A stretch of 13,589 nt of DNA, from contig JACCZH010000133.1 of assembly GCA_013696045.1 (NCBI GenBank), positions 1 to 13,589 on the forward strand, in the 5' to 3' direction. The notes below the pieces were generated by a model. The model was given only the letters and a program-made list of their open reading frames with translations. It ran no database searches and was not told where the DNA came from. Made by a program: the position numbers and the translations under genes. Within the stretch, counting starts at the first letter, position 1. Every line of letters starts with the position of its first letter. Source of the stretch: Chloroflexia bacterium (lineage in GTDB: Bacteria > Chloroflexota > Chloroflexia > Thermomicrobiales > CFX8). Positions 1 to 6,745 of this stretch are shown piece by piece.

Positions 1-269
1 CGGTTGGCCCAAGCGTCCTTATCCGGCTCGTCGGCAAAGTCGAAGCGGAAATTACCGGCGACCTTTGGGTTAGCCGACCAGGCATTTGGGTCTCCGGATC
101 TCACGCCGGGTGGTAGCGGGGACGCCGGTTCGCCCATGCCGGGATTTGAGGAGGCGCTTGGTCCGGCGGGCCGCTGATCCTGGGCAGCTCCGTGTCGCCC
201 ATCGCGCAGCATCGACCGCTCCTTGCTGAGATTGTCTGGCGAGCCACTTGGGTTTCTGGTGTCTTCCAT
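1..269 (-). CDS. Hypothetical protein, N-terminal part only (leaves window at left edge)
   Basis: An open minus-strand frame runs without a stop from ATG at 269 to the window edge, giving 89 residues. Residues 1-60 are rich in Pro, Gly, Ser and charged residues and look disordered. The segment after that (GDPNAWSANPKVAGNFRFDF, about 59-78) looks like the start of a folded region. It lies 64 nt downstream of the XRE regulator gene on the same strand, so the two may form an operon. The start is uncertain. ATG 269 has a weak AGGGTG site 6 nt upstream, while the in-frame ATG at 212 has an AAGGAG at ideal spacing, although that hexamer could simply be Lys-Glu codons. I do not recognise the family. 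Competing plus-strand frames in the first 177 bases are less convincing because this frame extends furthest and has both a start and a ribosome site. Confidence 0.6.
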   Translation of the reverse strand, partial: MEDTRNPSGSPDNLSKERSMLRDGRHGAAQDQRPAGPSASSNPGMGEPASPLPPGVRSGDPNAWSANPKVAGNFRFDFADEPDKDAWAN

Positions 270-333
270 TCGAATCACCCTGCCCCTATACGTCATGTGC
301 GGATTTAGAGATCCCATTAATGAGAGGTTAGCG

Positions 334-624
334 TCAAGGCTGGGTCCGCTCACCATTCAGCCCGTTGTTATGGCGGAGCCGGCCACCGGCGGTAGAGAAC
401 TTGAAACGCAGCTTATCACTACGCCCGGGCTGTTTGGCGGGATCAGGGACAAGTGACTGCGGATCAATCGAGAAGATAGCAGCTAACCGTTGTATTTCCT
501 CGGGGTTCGGGAAAGCACGCCCACACAGCCAACGGCAGGCTGTCTGTTCATCCACCGCCATCATACGCGCCAGATCGGCAATGGAGTAGTCAGCTTCAAT
601 CCGCAGATGGTTCAGGTTCTTCAT
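334..624 (-). CDS. XRE-family helix-turn-helix regulator, small
   Basis: This is a 96-residue protein. Residues 1-57 form a compact helix-turn-helix of the XRE/Cro type: the helix SIADLARMMAVDEQTACRWL is followed by PNPEEIQRLAAIFSIDPQSL, the usual fourth and fifth helices of the fold. Residues after about 60 form a basic, probably unstructured tail with several Arg and Lys. It is likely a DNA-binding transcription factor of unknown target. I chose ATG 624 because GAGAGG lies 9 nt upstream. An in-frame GTG three codons earlier sits directly against that site and is unlikely. Two inverted repeats just upstream, one overlapping the ribosome site, suggest self-regulation, which is inference. The next gene on the strand begins 64 nt downstream and may be its partner. 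The DNA-binding assignment is firm; the physiological role is not known. Confidence 0.75.
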   Translation of the reverse strand: MKNLNHLRIEADYSIADLARMMAVDEQTACRWLCGRAFPNPEEIQRLAAIFSIDPQSLVPDPAKQPGRSDKLRFKFSTAGGRLRHNNGLNGERTQP

Positions 625-633
625 GCCATACAC

Positions 634-650
634 CCTCTCTTAAACAGAGG
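634..650. promoter_or_regulatory. Small inverted repeat overlapping the XRE gene's ribosome site
   Basis: CCTCT at 634-638 and AGAGG at 646-650 are inverted around a 7-nt AT-rich centre. The minus-strand copy of the left arm is the AGAGG within the Shine-Dalgarno site of the XRE gene. The repeat could act as a DNA operator for the HTH protein or as an RNA hairpin that hides the ribosome site. Both readings are inferred from position only. Confidence 0.3.
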
Positions 651-651
651 T

Positions 652-685
652 ATCTCCCCGGCAGTGGTGGGATAGCCGGGGAGAT
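652..685. promoter_or_regulatory. 11-bp inverted repeat upstream of the XRE gene
   Basis: Perfect 11-bp arms, ATCTCCCCGGC (652-662) and GCCGGGGAGAT (675-685), flank a 12-nt centre. The repeat ends 28 nt upstream of the XRE start codon. No T-run follows on either strand, so a Rho-independent terminator is less likely than an operator or a leader hairpin. The binding protein is unknown; autoregulation by the adjacent HTH protein is the simplest guess. Confidence 0.4.
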
Positions 686-710
686 GAACAAGGGGAGTTG
701 GATGGTGTGT

Positions 711-736
711 GCTCCGCCGGAGGTAATGGTCGGAGC
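711..736. other. Short hairpin between amidohydrolase and XRE genes
   Basis: GCTCCG at 711-716 and CGGAGC at 731-736 can pair around a 14-nt loop. The hairpin lies between the end of the amidohydrolase gene and the XRE gene, both on the minus strand. No T-run accompanies it. It could be a promoter-proximal site for the XRE gene or chance pairing. Confidence 0.2.
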
Positions 737-836
737 ATGCTTGACGTCGTACTTACGAGTGTAGGGCACTCTCCGTGATCTGTGGGATACATATTGGGTA
801 CAAATGAAGACCCATTTCCACCTGTGTCTTTACACG

Positions 837-1859
837 TTAATCGGTCAACATGCCGATGAGCGGCAGGCCGGAACCACCATCGACTTCCAGTCCGAAAAGC
901 GGAGCGGCATTGTCGCCAAAGATTTTGCGCTTGTCTCGCCGTCCAAGCATGTCATCGAGCGTGTCCGTTGTCTTGGTAACGTCACCAATCACATGCGGAT
1001 AGTCGCTTCCGAACAGGATGCGATCCACACCAACCGTGTCGATCGCGCAACGCAAGGCAGGCTCGTGGAACGAGACGGTGTCTAGATACAAGTCAGCGAT
1101 GGCCTCGCTCGGCGCCCGGGTGACGCCCTGGCAGTCCGGATAGGCGCGATAGCCCATGTCGAGCCGGCCCGCGAGAAACGGGATTGCCGCGCCAAGATGG
1201 CCGACGATGACCTTTATGCCCAGAAAGCGACCGAAGAAGTTTGAGAAGATGAGCCGGCTGACGGCCAGCGTGGTGTCGAACATAAAGCCGACCAGTGGCG
1301 CGAGGGCATACTGGTTCATCACTTCGATGCCAGCCGGAGCCATTGGGTGGATAAACATGGTCGTGCCCAGGCGGTTGGCTTCTTCATAGAAGGGGTCGAA
1401 GCGTGGATCGTCGATTGGCGTGCCGTCGATGTTCGCGCCAATGATGAAGCCGACCATGCCGAGCTCGTCGATGCAGCGCACCAGCTCCCGCACCGCTTCG
1501 TCAATATTGGCGGTCAGTGGAATGCTGGCCAGCGCTCGGAAGCGGTCCGGGTGCGCCTGCACAATTGACGCAAGGTAGTCATTGCAGCGCCTTGCCAGAT
1601 CAATGGCTGGCTGACCGGACAGAAAATAGACTTGTGGCGTGGTGACGGAGAGAATCTGCACGTCAATGCCGTCGCGATCCATGTCGGCAATGCGTTGCTC
1701 GACATCGTGCATCTGCGGAGTGATGGTCAGGAAGCGCGAACCTTTCTCCATAATGATGAGGCCAGTCTCCTCATCTCCGCTAACCTCATAGCGGCCGGAG
1801 TTGACCAGGATGTCGAGATATTCCGGGGGTTGGGCGTGGGTGTGGACGTCAATGCGCAC
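837..1859 (-). CDS. Amidohydrolase of the ACMSD / amidohydrolase_2 family (metal-dependent hydrolase or decarboxylase)
   Basis: A 340-residue TIM-barrel protein. The metal-site residues of the amidohydrolase_2 family are visible in order: the HxH pair in DVHTHAQPPEYL (His6, His8), a strand-end His171 in MFIHPMAPAG, His221 in VGHLGAAIPF and Asp286 in LFGSDYPHV. This pattern matches 2-amino-3-carboxymuconate-6-semialdehyde decarboxylase and related aromatic-acid decarboxylases, so a zinc- or manganese-dependent decarboxylase or hydrolase of the cytoplasm is likely. The substrate cannot be told from sequence. The start is GTG at 1859, placing the HxH motif at residues 6-8 as is usual, with GAAAGGG 9 nt upstream. 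A longer open frame reaches an ATG at 1946, but it has no ribosome site and its start lies inside the palindromic repeat. The gene stands alone: the upstream neighbour is separated by the repeat. Confidence 0.85.
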   Translation of the reverse strand: MRIDVHTHAQPPEYLDILVNSGRYEVSGDEETGLIIMEKGSRFLTITPQMHDVEQRIADMDRDGIDVQILSVTTPQVYFLSGQPAIDLARRCNDYLASIVQAHPDRFRALASIPLTANIDEAVRELVRCIDELGMVGFIIGANIDGTPIDDPRFDPFYEEANRLGTTMFIHPMAPAGIEVMNQYALAPLVGFMFDTTLAVSRLIFSNFFGRFLGIKVIVGHLGAAIPFLAGRLDMGYRAYPDCQGVTRAPSEAIADLYLDTVSFHEPALRCAIDTVGVDRILFGSDYPHVIGDVTKTTDTLDDMLGRRDKRKIFGDNAAPLFGLEVDGGSGLPLIGMLTD

Positions 1860-1937
1860 GTGTGTGTTCCCTTTCTGGATGGCGTCGTTTTTTTGTCTGC
1901 CTGTCACATCATAGATCGAGTTGCCCATAGAGAGGGC

Positions 1938-2022
1938 GATGGTCATCCTGAGGAACGAAGGATCTCGGATTGGGATTTGATCCGGTTAAGGCAGAGATCC
2001 TTCGTCCCTCAGGATGACCATC
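1938..2022. repeat. Palindromic dispersed repeat, copy 1 (REP/MITE-like)
   Basis: Two 29-nt arms (1938-1966 and 1994-2022) are inverted with a single mismatch around a 27-nt loop. The core is CCTGAGGAACGAAGGATCTC. A second element with the same core, and a one-base insertion in it, lies near 11936-12003. The loop sequences differ while the arms are conserved, as expected for a REP-like family or a miniature element folding into a cruciform or RNA hairpin. It sits downstream of the ABC permease gene and upstream of the amidohydrolase gene, so it may also end or stabilise the exporter transcript. No target-site duplication is obvious. Confidence 0.8.
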
Positions 2023-2105
2023 AAAGCGCCGTGTTCCGCTTCGAAACGTAGGGCATGCAACCTTCGTTTGTTCGAACAGGACTCCTATCGAACGCTACCC
2101 CTGAG

Positions 2106-2897
2106 CTACGACACAATCTCCCGTCGCTGGAAGGCGATGATGGCGAGCAGGAGGAAGACGAGGCCGGTGCCGAGCAGGATGCCGATATGGTCCCAGCGCA
2201 TTCCGAATAGGAGCGGCGCGCCCCAGCCGTAGTAGTACATCGGTGAGAATTGGCTCCAGGTAACCAGGCTCAGAACAAACTCCGAGAGTGAGTTCAGCAT
2301 GTAGCCCGCCACAACCACGGCGGTTGCGACCAGGGCTGCCGTCTTGCGCGAGCGGAAGATGGCTGAACAGAAGAGGCCAAAACAGAGGACCCAGAATGCG
2401 AACGGCAGAGTGTTGAGCATCGAGAGCGCCAGATCCACCAGGTTTAGCTCCACATCCGCGGCGATCGCGCCAGCGACGGCGCCGATGGTGGTTGCCAGCG
2501 TGATAATGACGACGCCCAGAAAGATTGCCAGCGCCTTTTCCAGAAGAATGCGCCAGCGCTCGATTGGCCGGGTCAGCAGGATGTCGAATGTCTTGTCGCG
2601 CTCTTCGCCCGCAACAGTGGAACTCGTCTCAATAATGAGGAAGATCGCCAGATACAGTGGTTGGAAGCTGAACAGCTGGAAACTTAAATATGCTTCCGCG
2701 CTGCCCACCAGCGCCATGCTGCCCACCAGCGATTCGGCAATAGACTCCCCCATGCCTTCCATAATCTCGGCCTGGGCTTCGGCCACCGAGGGATAGAGAT
2801 AGAGGATAAAGAACGTCAGTATGCCCAGGCCGACGGCGAAGCCTCCCATGCTCCAGCGTTGGTCGTAGAAGGTCTTGCTGAAAACGCTAGACATCAT
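2106..2897 (-). CDS. ABC-2 type transporter permease
   Basis: A 263-residue integral membrane protein with about six hydrophobic segments (roughly 18-36, 74-94, 124-147, 160-181, 185-205 and 238-256). Between the second and third lies GEERDKTFDILLTRPIERWR, the coupling segment typical of ABC-2/NosY-type permeases. The loop before it (about 40-65) is longer and acidic. It would pair with the ATPase encoded immediately upstream: the two genes overlap by 11 nt, with this gene's ATG inside the end of the ATPase gene, which indicates translational coupling. Together they should form a homodimeric or pseudo-homodimeric exporter. The substrate is unknown; lipids, peptides or drugs are all possible. 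A second ATG one codon later is an alternative start. The stop codon lies at 2106-2108. Confidence 0.88.
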   Translation of the reverse strand: MMSSVFSKTFYDQRWSMGGFAVGLGILTFFILYLYPSVAEAQAEIMEGMGESIAESLVGSMALVGSAEAYLSFQLFSFQPLYLAIFLIIETSSTVAGEERDKTFDILLTRPIERWRILLEKALAIFLGVVIITLATTIGAVAGAIAADVELNLVDLALSMLNTLPFAFWVLCFGLFCSAIFRSRKTAALVATAVVVAGYMLNSLSEFVLSLVTWSQFSPMYYYGWGAPLLFGMRWDHIGILLGTGLVFLLLAIIAFQRREIVS

Positions 2898-3801
2898 AGT
2901 TGTACGTGCCCCTTGTCTGATAGTAGCCCAGGAATATCTCCTCCAGACTGACCTCTTCCCAGACCACGTCGCGTGGTGGGTGGGCCGCCATCACTTGAAT
3001 CAAATCTTCCGGCGCGGCGCGGGTCATGATCTCAATAACGTTCGGCTCGGGTTGCTGCATCTCTGAGAGATCCGGCACGATCCGGTAGGCTTCGACCGGG
3101 GCATCATTGTCGAAGGTAAGCCGCACACGCCGTGGCGCGATCTCCTTAAGTTCAGTGATGGTGCCGACCCGTGTCAGCCGGCCCTCGCGGATGATCGCCA
3201 CCCGGTTACAAATAGCCTCGGCTTCGGCCAGGACATGCGACGAAAACAGGATCGTCATGCCGGCTTCGCAGGCCTCGCGCAGGATCTCATACAGCTCCGC
3301 CCGGATCAGGGGGTCGAGCGCGTTGGTCGGCTCGTCCAGAATCAATAACGCCGGCCGGTGGAGCATTGCCTGAACCAGGCCGACCTTCTGCTTGTTGCCC
3401 TGGGAGAGCGAGCCGATGTTCTGGTCGACATTCGAAACTTGTAGCCGTTCGGAAAGCTCTTCGGCGTAGCTCATGTCCTCCACGTTATTAAGCGATCCCG
3501 TATATTGAAAGAGTTGGCGCGGAGTGAGGTTGTCATACAGTGATAGCTCGCCGGGCAGGTAGCCGATGAGCCGGCGGATGCGCTGACCGTGTTTCTTGAT
3601 GTCGCTGCCGAAAATCATGGCAGTGCCACTGTCTGGTTTGATCAGCGTCAAGAGAATACGGATCGTCGTCGTTTTTCCCGCGCCGTTGGGGCCAAGAAAG
3701 CCAAAAATCTCGCCCCGGCGGACCTCAAGATCGAGATCCTGTAGCGCGATGGTTTTTCCATAATGTTTTGTGAGCCCGTTGGTCAAAACGACGCTCTCCA
3801 T
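2887..3801 (-). CDS. ABC-2 exporter ATP-binding protein (DrrA/CcmA-like)
   Basis: A 304-residue ATPase. Walker A is GPNGAGKT (37-44), the Q-loop region is IGYLPGE (79-85; the usual Gln is Gly, seen in this subfamily), the signature is LSQGN (132-136), Walker B is LLILDEP (152-158) and the switch histidine is His189 in FSSHVLAEAEA. Residues after about 215 form a C-terminal regulatory domain ending in EEIFLGYYQ, as in DrrA-like proteins. It energises the permease encoded next on the strand. I chose ATG 3801 because GAGGGA lies 7 nt upstream. An in-frame start eight codons earlier adds a tail that looks non-native. A 43-nt imperfect palindrome lies 67-109 nt upstream of the start and may be a control site. 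The transported substrate is unknown. Confidence 0.92.
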   Translation of the reverse strand: MESVVLTNGLTKHYGKTIALQDLDLEVRRGEIFGFLGPNGAGKTTTIRILLTLIKPDSGTAMIFGSDIKKHGQRIRRLIGYLPGELSLYDNLTPRQLFQYTGSLNNVEDMSYAEELSERLQVSNVDQNIGSLSQGNKQKVGLVQAMLHRPALLILDEPTNALDPLIRAELYEILREACEAGMTILFSSHVLAEAEAICNRVAIIREGRLTRVGTITELKEIAPRRVRLTFDNDAPVEAYRIVPDLSEMQQPEPNVIEIMTRAAPEDLIQVMAAHPPRDVVWEEVSLEEIFLGYYQTRGTYNYDV

Positions 3802-3850
3802 GGTTATTCCCTCATCCCAGCACACTGCCCATCTGCCCTATTGCTAGTAT

Positions 3851-3863
3851 GCCGGAAACCGGC
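3851..3863. other. Short perfect hairpin upstream of the ABC ATPase gene
   Basis: GCCGG, three A residues, then CCGGC can form a tight 5-bp hairpin. It lies 50 nt upstream of the ATPase start on the minus strand. No T-run follows. It may simply be part of the structured leader described at 3868-3910. Confidence 0.2.
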
Positions 3864-3867
3864 GAGG

Positions 3868-3910
3868 CATCCAGAGAGACCCCGTTCAGTATGAACAGTG
3901 GGGCTGGATG
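3868..3910. promoter_or_regulatory. 43-nt imperfect palindrome upstream of the ABC exporter operon
   Basis: Three nested arm pairs are visible: CATCCAG (3868-3874) with CTGGATG (3904-3910), CCCC (3880-3883) with GGGG (3900-3903), and GTTCA (3884-3888) with TGAAC (3892-3896). The last pair encloses a 3-nt loop. Bulges of 5 nt and 3 nt separate the arms. Its place 67 nt before the exporter's start suits an operator or a structured 5' leader. No regulator gene lies next to the operon, so the ligand or protein is unknown. Confidence 0.4.
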
Positions 3911-4492
3911 ACGACAAGATTCACGCTTCTCGGTGCGTGGGAGAGTAGCGTGGCGCTTGTACGAACGCTGCAATGACTGTATCTCCGTTTGTGCCCTTCC
4001 TGTATCTTCAAAATGCCCACTTTGGTATCACATTCCCATAGAAAGCCGTCGTACTCGAACACCTGAGATGCCGATATGCTGGATTTTCCAGTGTTTTTGG
4101 GCTATTCAGGCGCAAAATGGGGCTTTTCTGCCGAATATGGCCTGCTTTTCGCAATTCGTACTGGCAGTGTGCCCGTCTCCAATTCCGGGAGCACGGCGCG
4201 TGGACCGTCAATTTGGAACGCCACAACCTGTATAAGTCGCCAACAACCAGGCACGGAATTGTGCCTATCATTTGTGCCTCGTTGTATCCCCGATCTCAAA
4301 ATCCCGCTCCTATACTCAATCTATCGATCGGCGCCACATGCGGTGGCCGTCGCCGTTAAGACACTGGTGACGATCGATCTGGTGAAGGTCAGGGTGGCCT
4401 TCGCTGGCCGGCATTGGGCCAACGTGGTGGCTTGCGGACGATCCGGCAGTGGCGTCACACCAAGAATAGAAATGAATGGCAGGTACGCATTT
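3911..4492. other. Intergenic region without a recognisable gene
   Basis: About 580 nt separate the palindrome upstream of the ABC operon from the lipoprotein start. Open frames exist on both strands (one runs in frame into the lipoprotein from 4076), but their translations show no domain, membrane segment or usable start with a ribosome site. Part of the segment near 4020-4170 looks more AT-rich than the flanking genes. TATACT at 4311-4316 resembles a -10 box, but no -35 box stands at the right distance. Divergent promoters for the exporter and the lipoprotein must lie here. I cannot place them. Confidence 0.5.
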
Positions 4493-5539
4493 ATGATCTC
4501 AATGTTACGAACTCGACGGTTATTACTGTTTGCTGTTATGGCACTGATATTGCCATTGGCGGTAGCTTGCGCCGGTGGTGATGACGAGGATGCCACCGCG
4601 ACTCCGGACGTCCCAAGCGCGGCGGTAACCTCGGATCCAGATCCCGTCACAACTCCCGACATGGACACAACACCTGACGTGGATATGACGACTCCTGGTG
4701 CCGACGGTACTCCGGACTCCGCTATGACCGGCACCCCGGACTCCGATGTGACTCCTGATGCTGACACCACTGGCACCCCGGACAGTATTGGTACGCCGGA
4801 CACTACAGGAACCCCTGACGCTGACACCACCGGCACACCCGACGCCGATATGACCGGTACGCCTGATGCCGACATGACCGGCACTCCAAGCGTGGATAGC
4901 ACGCCCGGCGTTGGTGGCACCGTGGATGATCCATTCGCTGAGCTTGGCGACCTTCAGGCTGATGTCCCGAACTTCACGCTCGATTTCACGGGTCGCTTCG
5001 AGAACGTGCCGGATGACACCGGCGAGATATTTAGCGCTGATCTCGAGATGATGTTGATGCAGAGCGAGCCAGATATCTACCACCTTACCTTCATGACCAC
5101 CGGTGATGAAGCTATTGAACTCGAAGTATGGTCACTGGCCGATGCCACATATATCGCGGAGAGCGGCGGCACACCGGTCGAGCTCCCGGGCGGTATGGCA
5201 GCTGAGTTCGCCCCCGCAAATTTGCTGGTCATCGTGCCTCCGGTCGAGGCGCTGCTGGTGGCTGAAGAAGTTGGACAAGAGGACGTCAATGGCCGCTCCA
5301 CAACGCACTACCGGGTTGACGCCGAGGATGCCGCAGTGATCCTCGCCCCTGAAGGCACGGAGATCAATGACGCCGAGGGCGACATGGATATCTGGATCGA
5401 TGATGAGCTCGGAATCGTGTTGCAGATGACAGCCGACGTGACCTGGACGAACGCTGACGACACTGATGCCGAAGTCACTATCGATTACATGGTCTCGGAT
5501 GTCGGCGATACCGACGACATCGAAGCACCGAGTTCCTAA
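4493..5539 (+). CDS. Lipoprotein with Thr-Pro-Asp repeat linker and LppX/LolA-like C-terminal domain
   Basis: A 348-residue exported protein. Residues 1-26 form a signal peptide: RTRR, a hydrophobic run, then LPLAVAC with Cys26 as the likely lipidated residue. The lipobox is imperfect, with Ala at -3. Residues 37-140 are a low-complexity linker built from repeats such as TGTPDADM and TPDTTG. Residues 155-348 look like a beta-rich LppX/LprG/LolA-type fold, a family that binds or moves lipids at the cell surface. The fold assignment is from general pattern only. ATG 4493 gives a proper signal peptide with an AGG 9 nt upstream. ATG 4472 and ATG 4502 are alternatives, and the open frame upstream lacks a signal peptide at its start. 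It is followed by a weak hairpin and then by the small-gene cluster. The protein is very acidic outside the signal peptide. Confidence 0.8.
   Translation: MISMLRTRRLLLFAVMALILPLAVACAGGDDEDATATPDVPSAAVTSDPDPVTTPDMDTTPDVDMTTPGADGTPDSAMTGTPDSDVTPDADTTGTPDSIGTPDTTGTPDADTTGTPDADMTGTPDADMTGTPSVDSTPGVGGTVDDPFAELGDLQADVPNFTLDFTGRFENVPDDTGEIFSADLEMMLMQSEPDIYHLTFMTTGDEAIELEVWSLADATYIAESGGTPVELPGGMAAEFAPANLLVIVPPVEALLVAEEVGQEDVNGRSTTHYRVDAEDAAVILAPEGTEINDAEGDMDIWIDDELGIVLQMTADVTWTNADDTDAEVTIDYMVSDVGDTDDIEAPSS
4601..4912 (+). repeat. In-frame degenerate tandem repeat coding for the TPD-rich linker
   Basis: The DNA repeats units of 18-30 nt that encode Gly-Thr-Pro-Asp-Ala-Asp-(Thr/Met)-Thr and variants. 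The copies near 4756-4890 are the closest (for example GCTGACACCAC, seen twice, and ATGACCGG, seen several times). All unit lengths keep the frame. Such a tract would vary in length by slippage or recombination and would set how far the C-terminal domain stands from the membrane. Confidence 0.7.
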
Positions 5540-5550
5540 CTTACTGTAGT

Positions 5551-5582
5551 GCGCCGTCTCGCCCAGATAGGAGGGGCGGCGC
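5551..5582 (+). terminator. Possible terminator after the lipoprotein gene
   Basis: GCGCC (5551-5555) can pair with GGCGC (5578-5582), and GCCC (5561-5564) with GGGC (5574-5577), giving a bulged GC-rich hairpin 11 nt after the stop. No T-run follows, so an intrinsic terminator is only a possibility. Confidence 0.25.
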
Positions 5583-5672
5583 GCCTGACGAGCGTCCGGA
5601 CCGGACGCGGCACACCCGCCGCCCATTCCAACAGTTCACCGGCCGGACAGTACGCAAAGCAAGGAGACGAAA

Positions 5673-5924
5673 ATGAGTGCAACCCCATCCCTGGCCCGTA
5701 CGTTGAACACTATTCGTTCACTGAAGGACGTCGATCCATATTCCCGGCTATGCGCGGCCGTTATTGCCACCGCGATCCACGACACCAAGAATGGCGACAA
5801 GGAAGCGGAGACGTGGCTCGAAGAGGGTGCGCAGGGGCTTCTCTGGGGACTGGTCCCCGATAAAGAGACCGACGCGGATGAGTTGCTCTCCTCCATGCTG
5901 ATGAAACATACGAAACGATCCTGA
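5673..5924 (+). CDS. Small hypothetical protein, cytoplasmic
   Basis: An 83-residue protein with no signal peptide or membrane segment and a mostly helical look. Residues 20-35 hold a conserved-looking segment, DVDPYSRLCAAVIATAIHD. A charged stretch with WLEEGAQGLLW follows. I do not recognise the family. Translation is well supported: AAGGAG stands 6 nt before the ATG, the best ribosome site in the window. The stop is followed 13 nt later by a 10-bp inverted repeat, then by the CBS-domain gene on the same strand. It may be the first member of the small-gene cluster or a separate unit. Confidence 0.7.
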   Translation: MSATPSLARTLNTIRSLKDVDPYSRLCAAVIATAIHDTKNGDKEAETWLEEGAQGLLWGLVPDKETDADELLSSMLMKHTKRS

Positions 5925-5937
5925 TGCTATAGCGACA

Positions 5938-5980
5938 CGCCGGCAGGCTTTCGCCAAACCGTATTGCCTTCCTGCCGGCG
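5938..5980. terminator. 10-bp perfect inverted repeat between two cluster genes
   Basis: CGCCGGCAGG (5938-5947) and CCTGCCGGCG (5971-5980) pair perfectly around a 23-nt loop. It begins 13 nt after the stop of the 83-residue protein. The sequence after it (CGCTTTGTACC) has only a short T-run. It could partly terminate the upstream message, act as a processing site, or serve as an operator for the CBS gene 40 nt downstream. Confidence 0.4.
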
Positions 5981-6019
5981 CGCTTTGTACCGGTACTTGA
6001 GAAGTCCGGAGCCAGTGTA

Positions 6020-6682
6020 ATGAACCATAACGAACACATTACTGATTACATTATTCCCGCCACCGGCACCGTTCCTCCTACCGAGCCACTACACCGCATT
6101 CGACATCGTATGGAGGCGGATGAGGTTCCGACGGTCATTGTCGCCGACGAAAACCGGCCGGTTGGCGTCATTCGATGGAGTGACATCCAGGACGCTTGTG
6201 GAATCCCCGATACCTGTCTGGCGCGTGACATCATGTTGTCTGGCTTCCCCACACTCAACGTGAATTCCCCGGCCAGTGAGGCTTACGCCAGCCTTGATCT
6301 CGTAGACGTTGACCGGCTCCCAGTGGTGAATGCAGGTGGCGAGCTAGTAGGTGTCGTACCGCGAGCGGCGCTGTTGCAAATAATGGACGGTCATGGTGAC
6401 ATGCAAGCTTTACTCAATCAGCCAACCGGGCCTCAGATACGACGCGCGTTTACCGTTCGGCCCGGCATGAAGGTCTTCTCAATGGATGGCATGCAGCTGG
6501 GACTCGTGGATCGGATGTTCCTGAAGGGCGGGACGGTAACCGGGTTCATGGTCACTTACGGGCTTTCAGGACGTGGGCACAAGTATTTGAATTTTCACGT
6601 CGTGGACCACTTGGAGGATAAAACCATTCTGCTCTCCATCGACGCAGAGCATTTTCAACGCCTTCCGGATATGAACGCGTAG
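6020..6682 (+). CDS. CBS-domain-pair protein with C-terminal PRC-barrel-like domain
   Basis: A 220-residue cytoplasmic protein. Residues about 8-65 and 68-125 form two CBS repeats (the second contains DVDRLPVVNAGGELVGVVPR, the typical strand-turn-strand), which usually bind adenine nucleotides or sense ionic strength. Residues about 145-215 form a beta-rich domain beginning VRPGMKVFSMDGMQLGLVD, like PRC-barrel or DUF2171 domains. The next gene encodes a second copy of that domain. GGAG stands 8-9 nt before the ATG. No membrane segment is present, so it may sense the cell's energy or stress state and act through its barrel domain on RNA, protein or the envelope. The partner is unknown. The CBS call is strong; the C-terminal domain name is tentative. 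Confidence 0.8.
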   Translation: MNHNEHITDYIIPATGTVPPTEPLHRIRHRMEADEVPTVIVADENRPVGVIRWSDIQDACGIPDTCLARDIMLSGFPTLNVNSPASEAYASLDLVDVDRLPVVNAGGELVGVVPRAALLQIMDGHGDMQALLNQPTGPQIRRAFTVRPGMKVFSMDGMQLGLVDRMFLKGGTVTGFMVTYGLSGRGHKYLNFHVVDHLEDKTILLSIDAEHFQRLPDMNA

Positions 6683-6745
6683 CGACTTGCAAACGGCGGA
6701 GAGACCGGATCGTATGCCCTGGGCTAGAAGAGGTATGAGGCCAAG

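Noticed and set aside
1..177. Open plus-strand frame at the left edge ending in TGA at 175-177
   Set aside because: Low-complexity Gly/Ser/Pro translation. The minus-strand frame over the same bases has a start, a ribosome site and a partner gene, so it is preferred.
2070..2108. tRNA-like motifs on the minus strand (TAGCTCAGGGGTAG and GTTCGAAC)
   Set aside because: The two boxes are about 31 nt apart where some 45 are needed, no acceptor stem pairs and no anticodon stem forms. The first box overlaps the stop of the permease gene. At most it is a tRNA fragment; chance is also possible.
4213..4316. Promoter-like boxes before the lipoprotein (TTGGAA, TATAAG, TATACT)
   Set aside because: No pair has spacing near 17 nt; single hexamers are not enough.
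4321..4920. Minus-strand open frame with Ser-Ala-Ser-Gly-Val-Pro repeats
   Set aside because: Mirror of the TPD repeat of the lipoprotein; a repetitive tract on one strand keeps frames open on the other.
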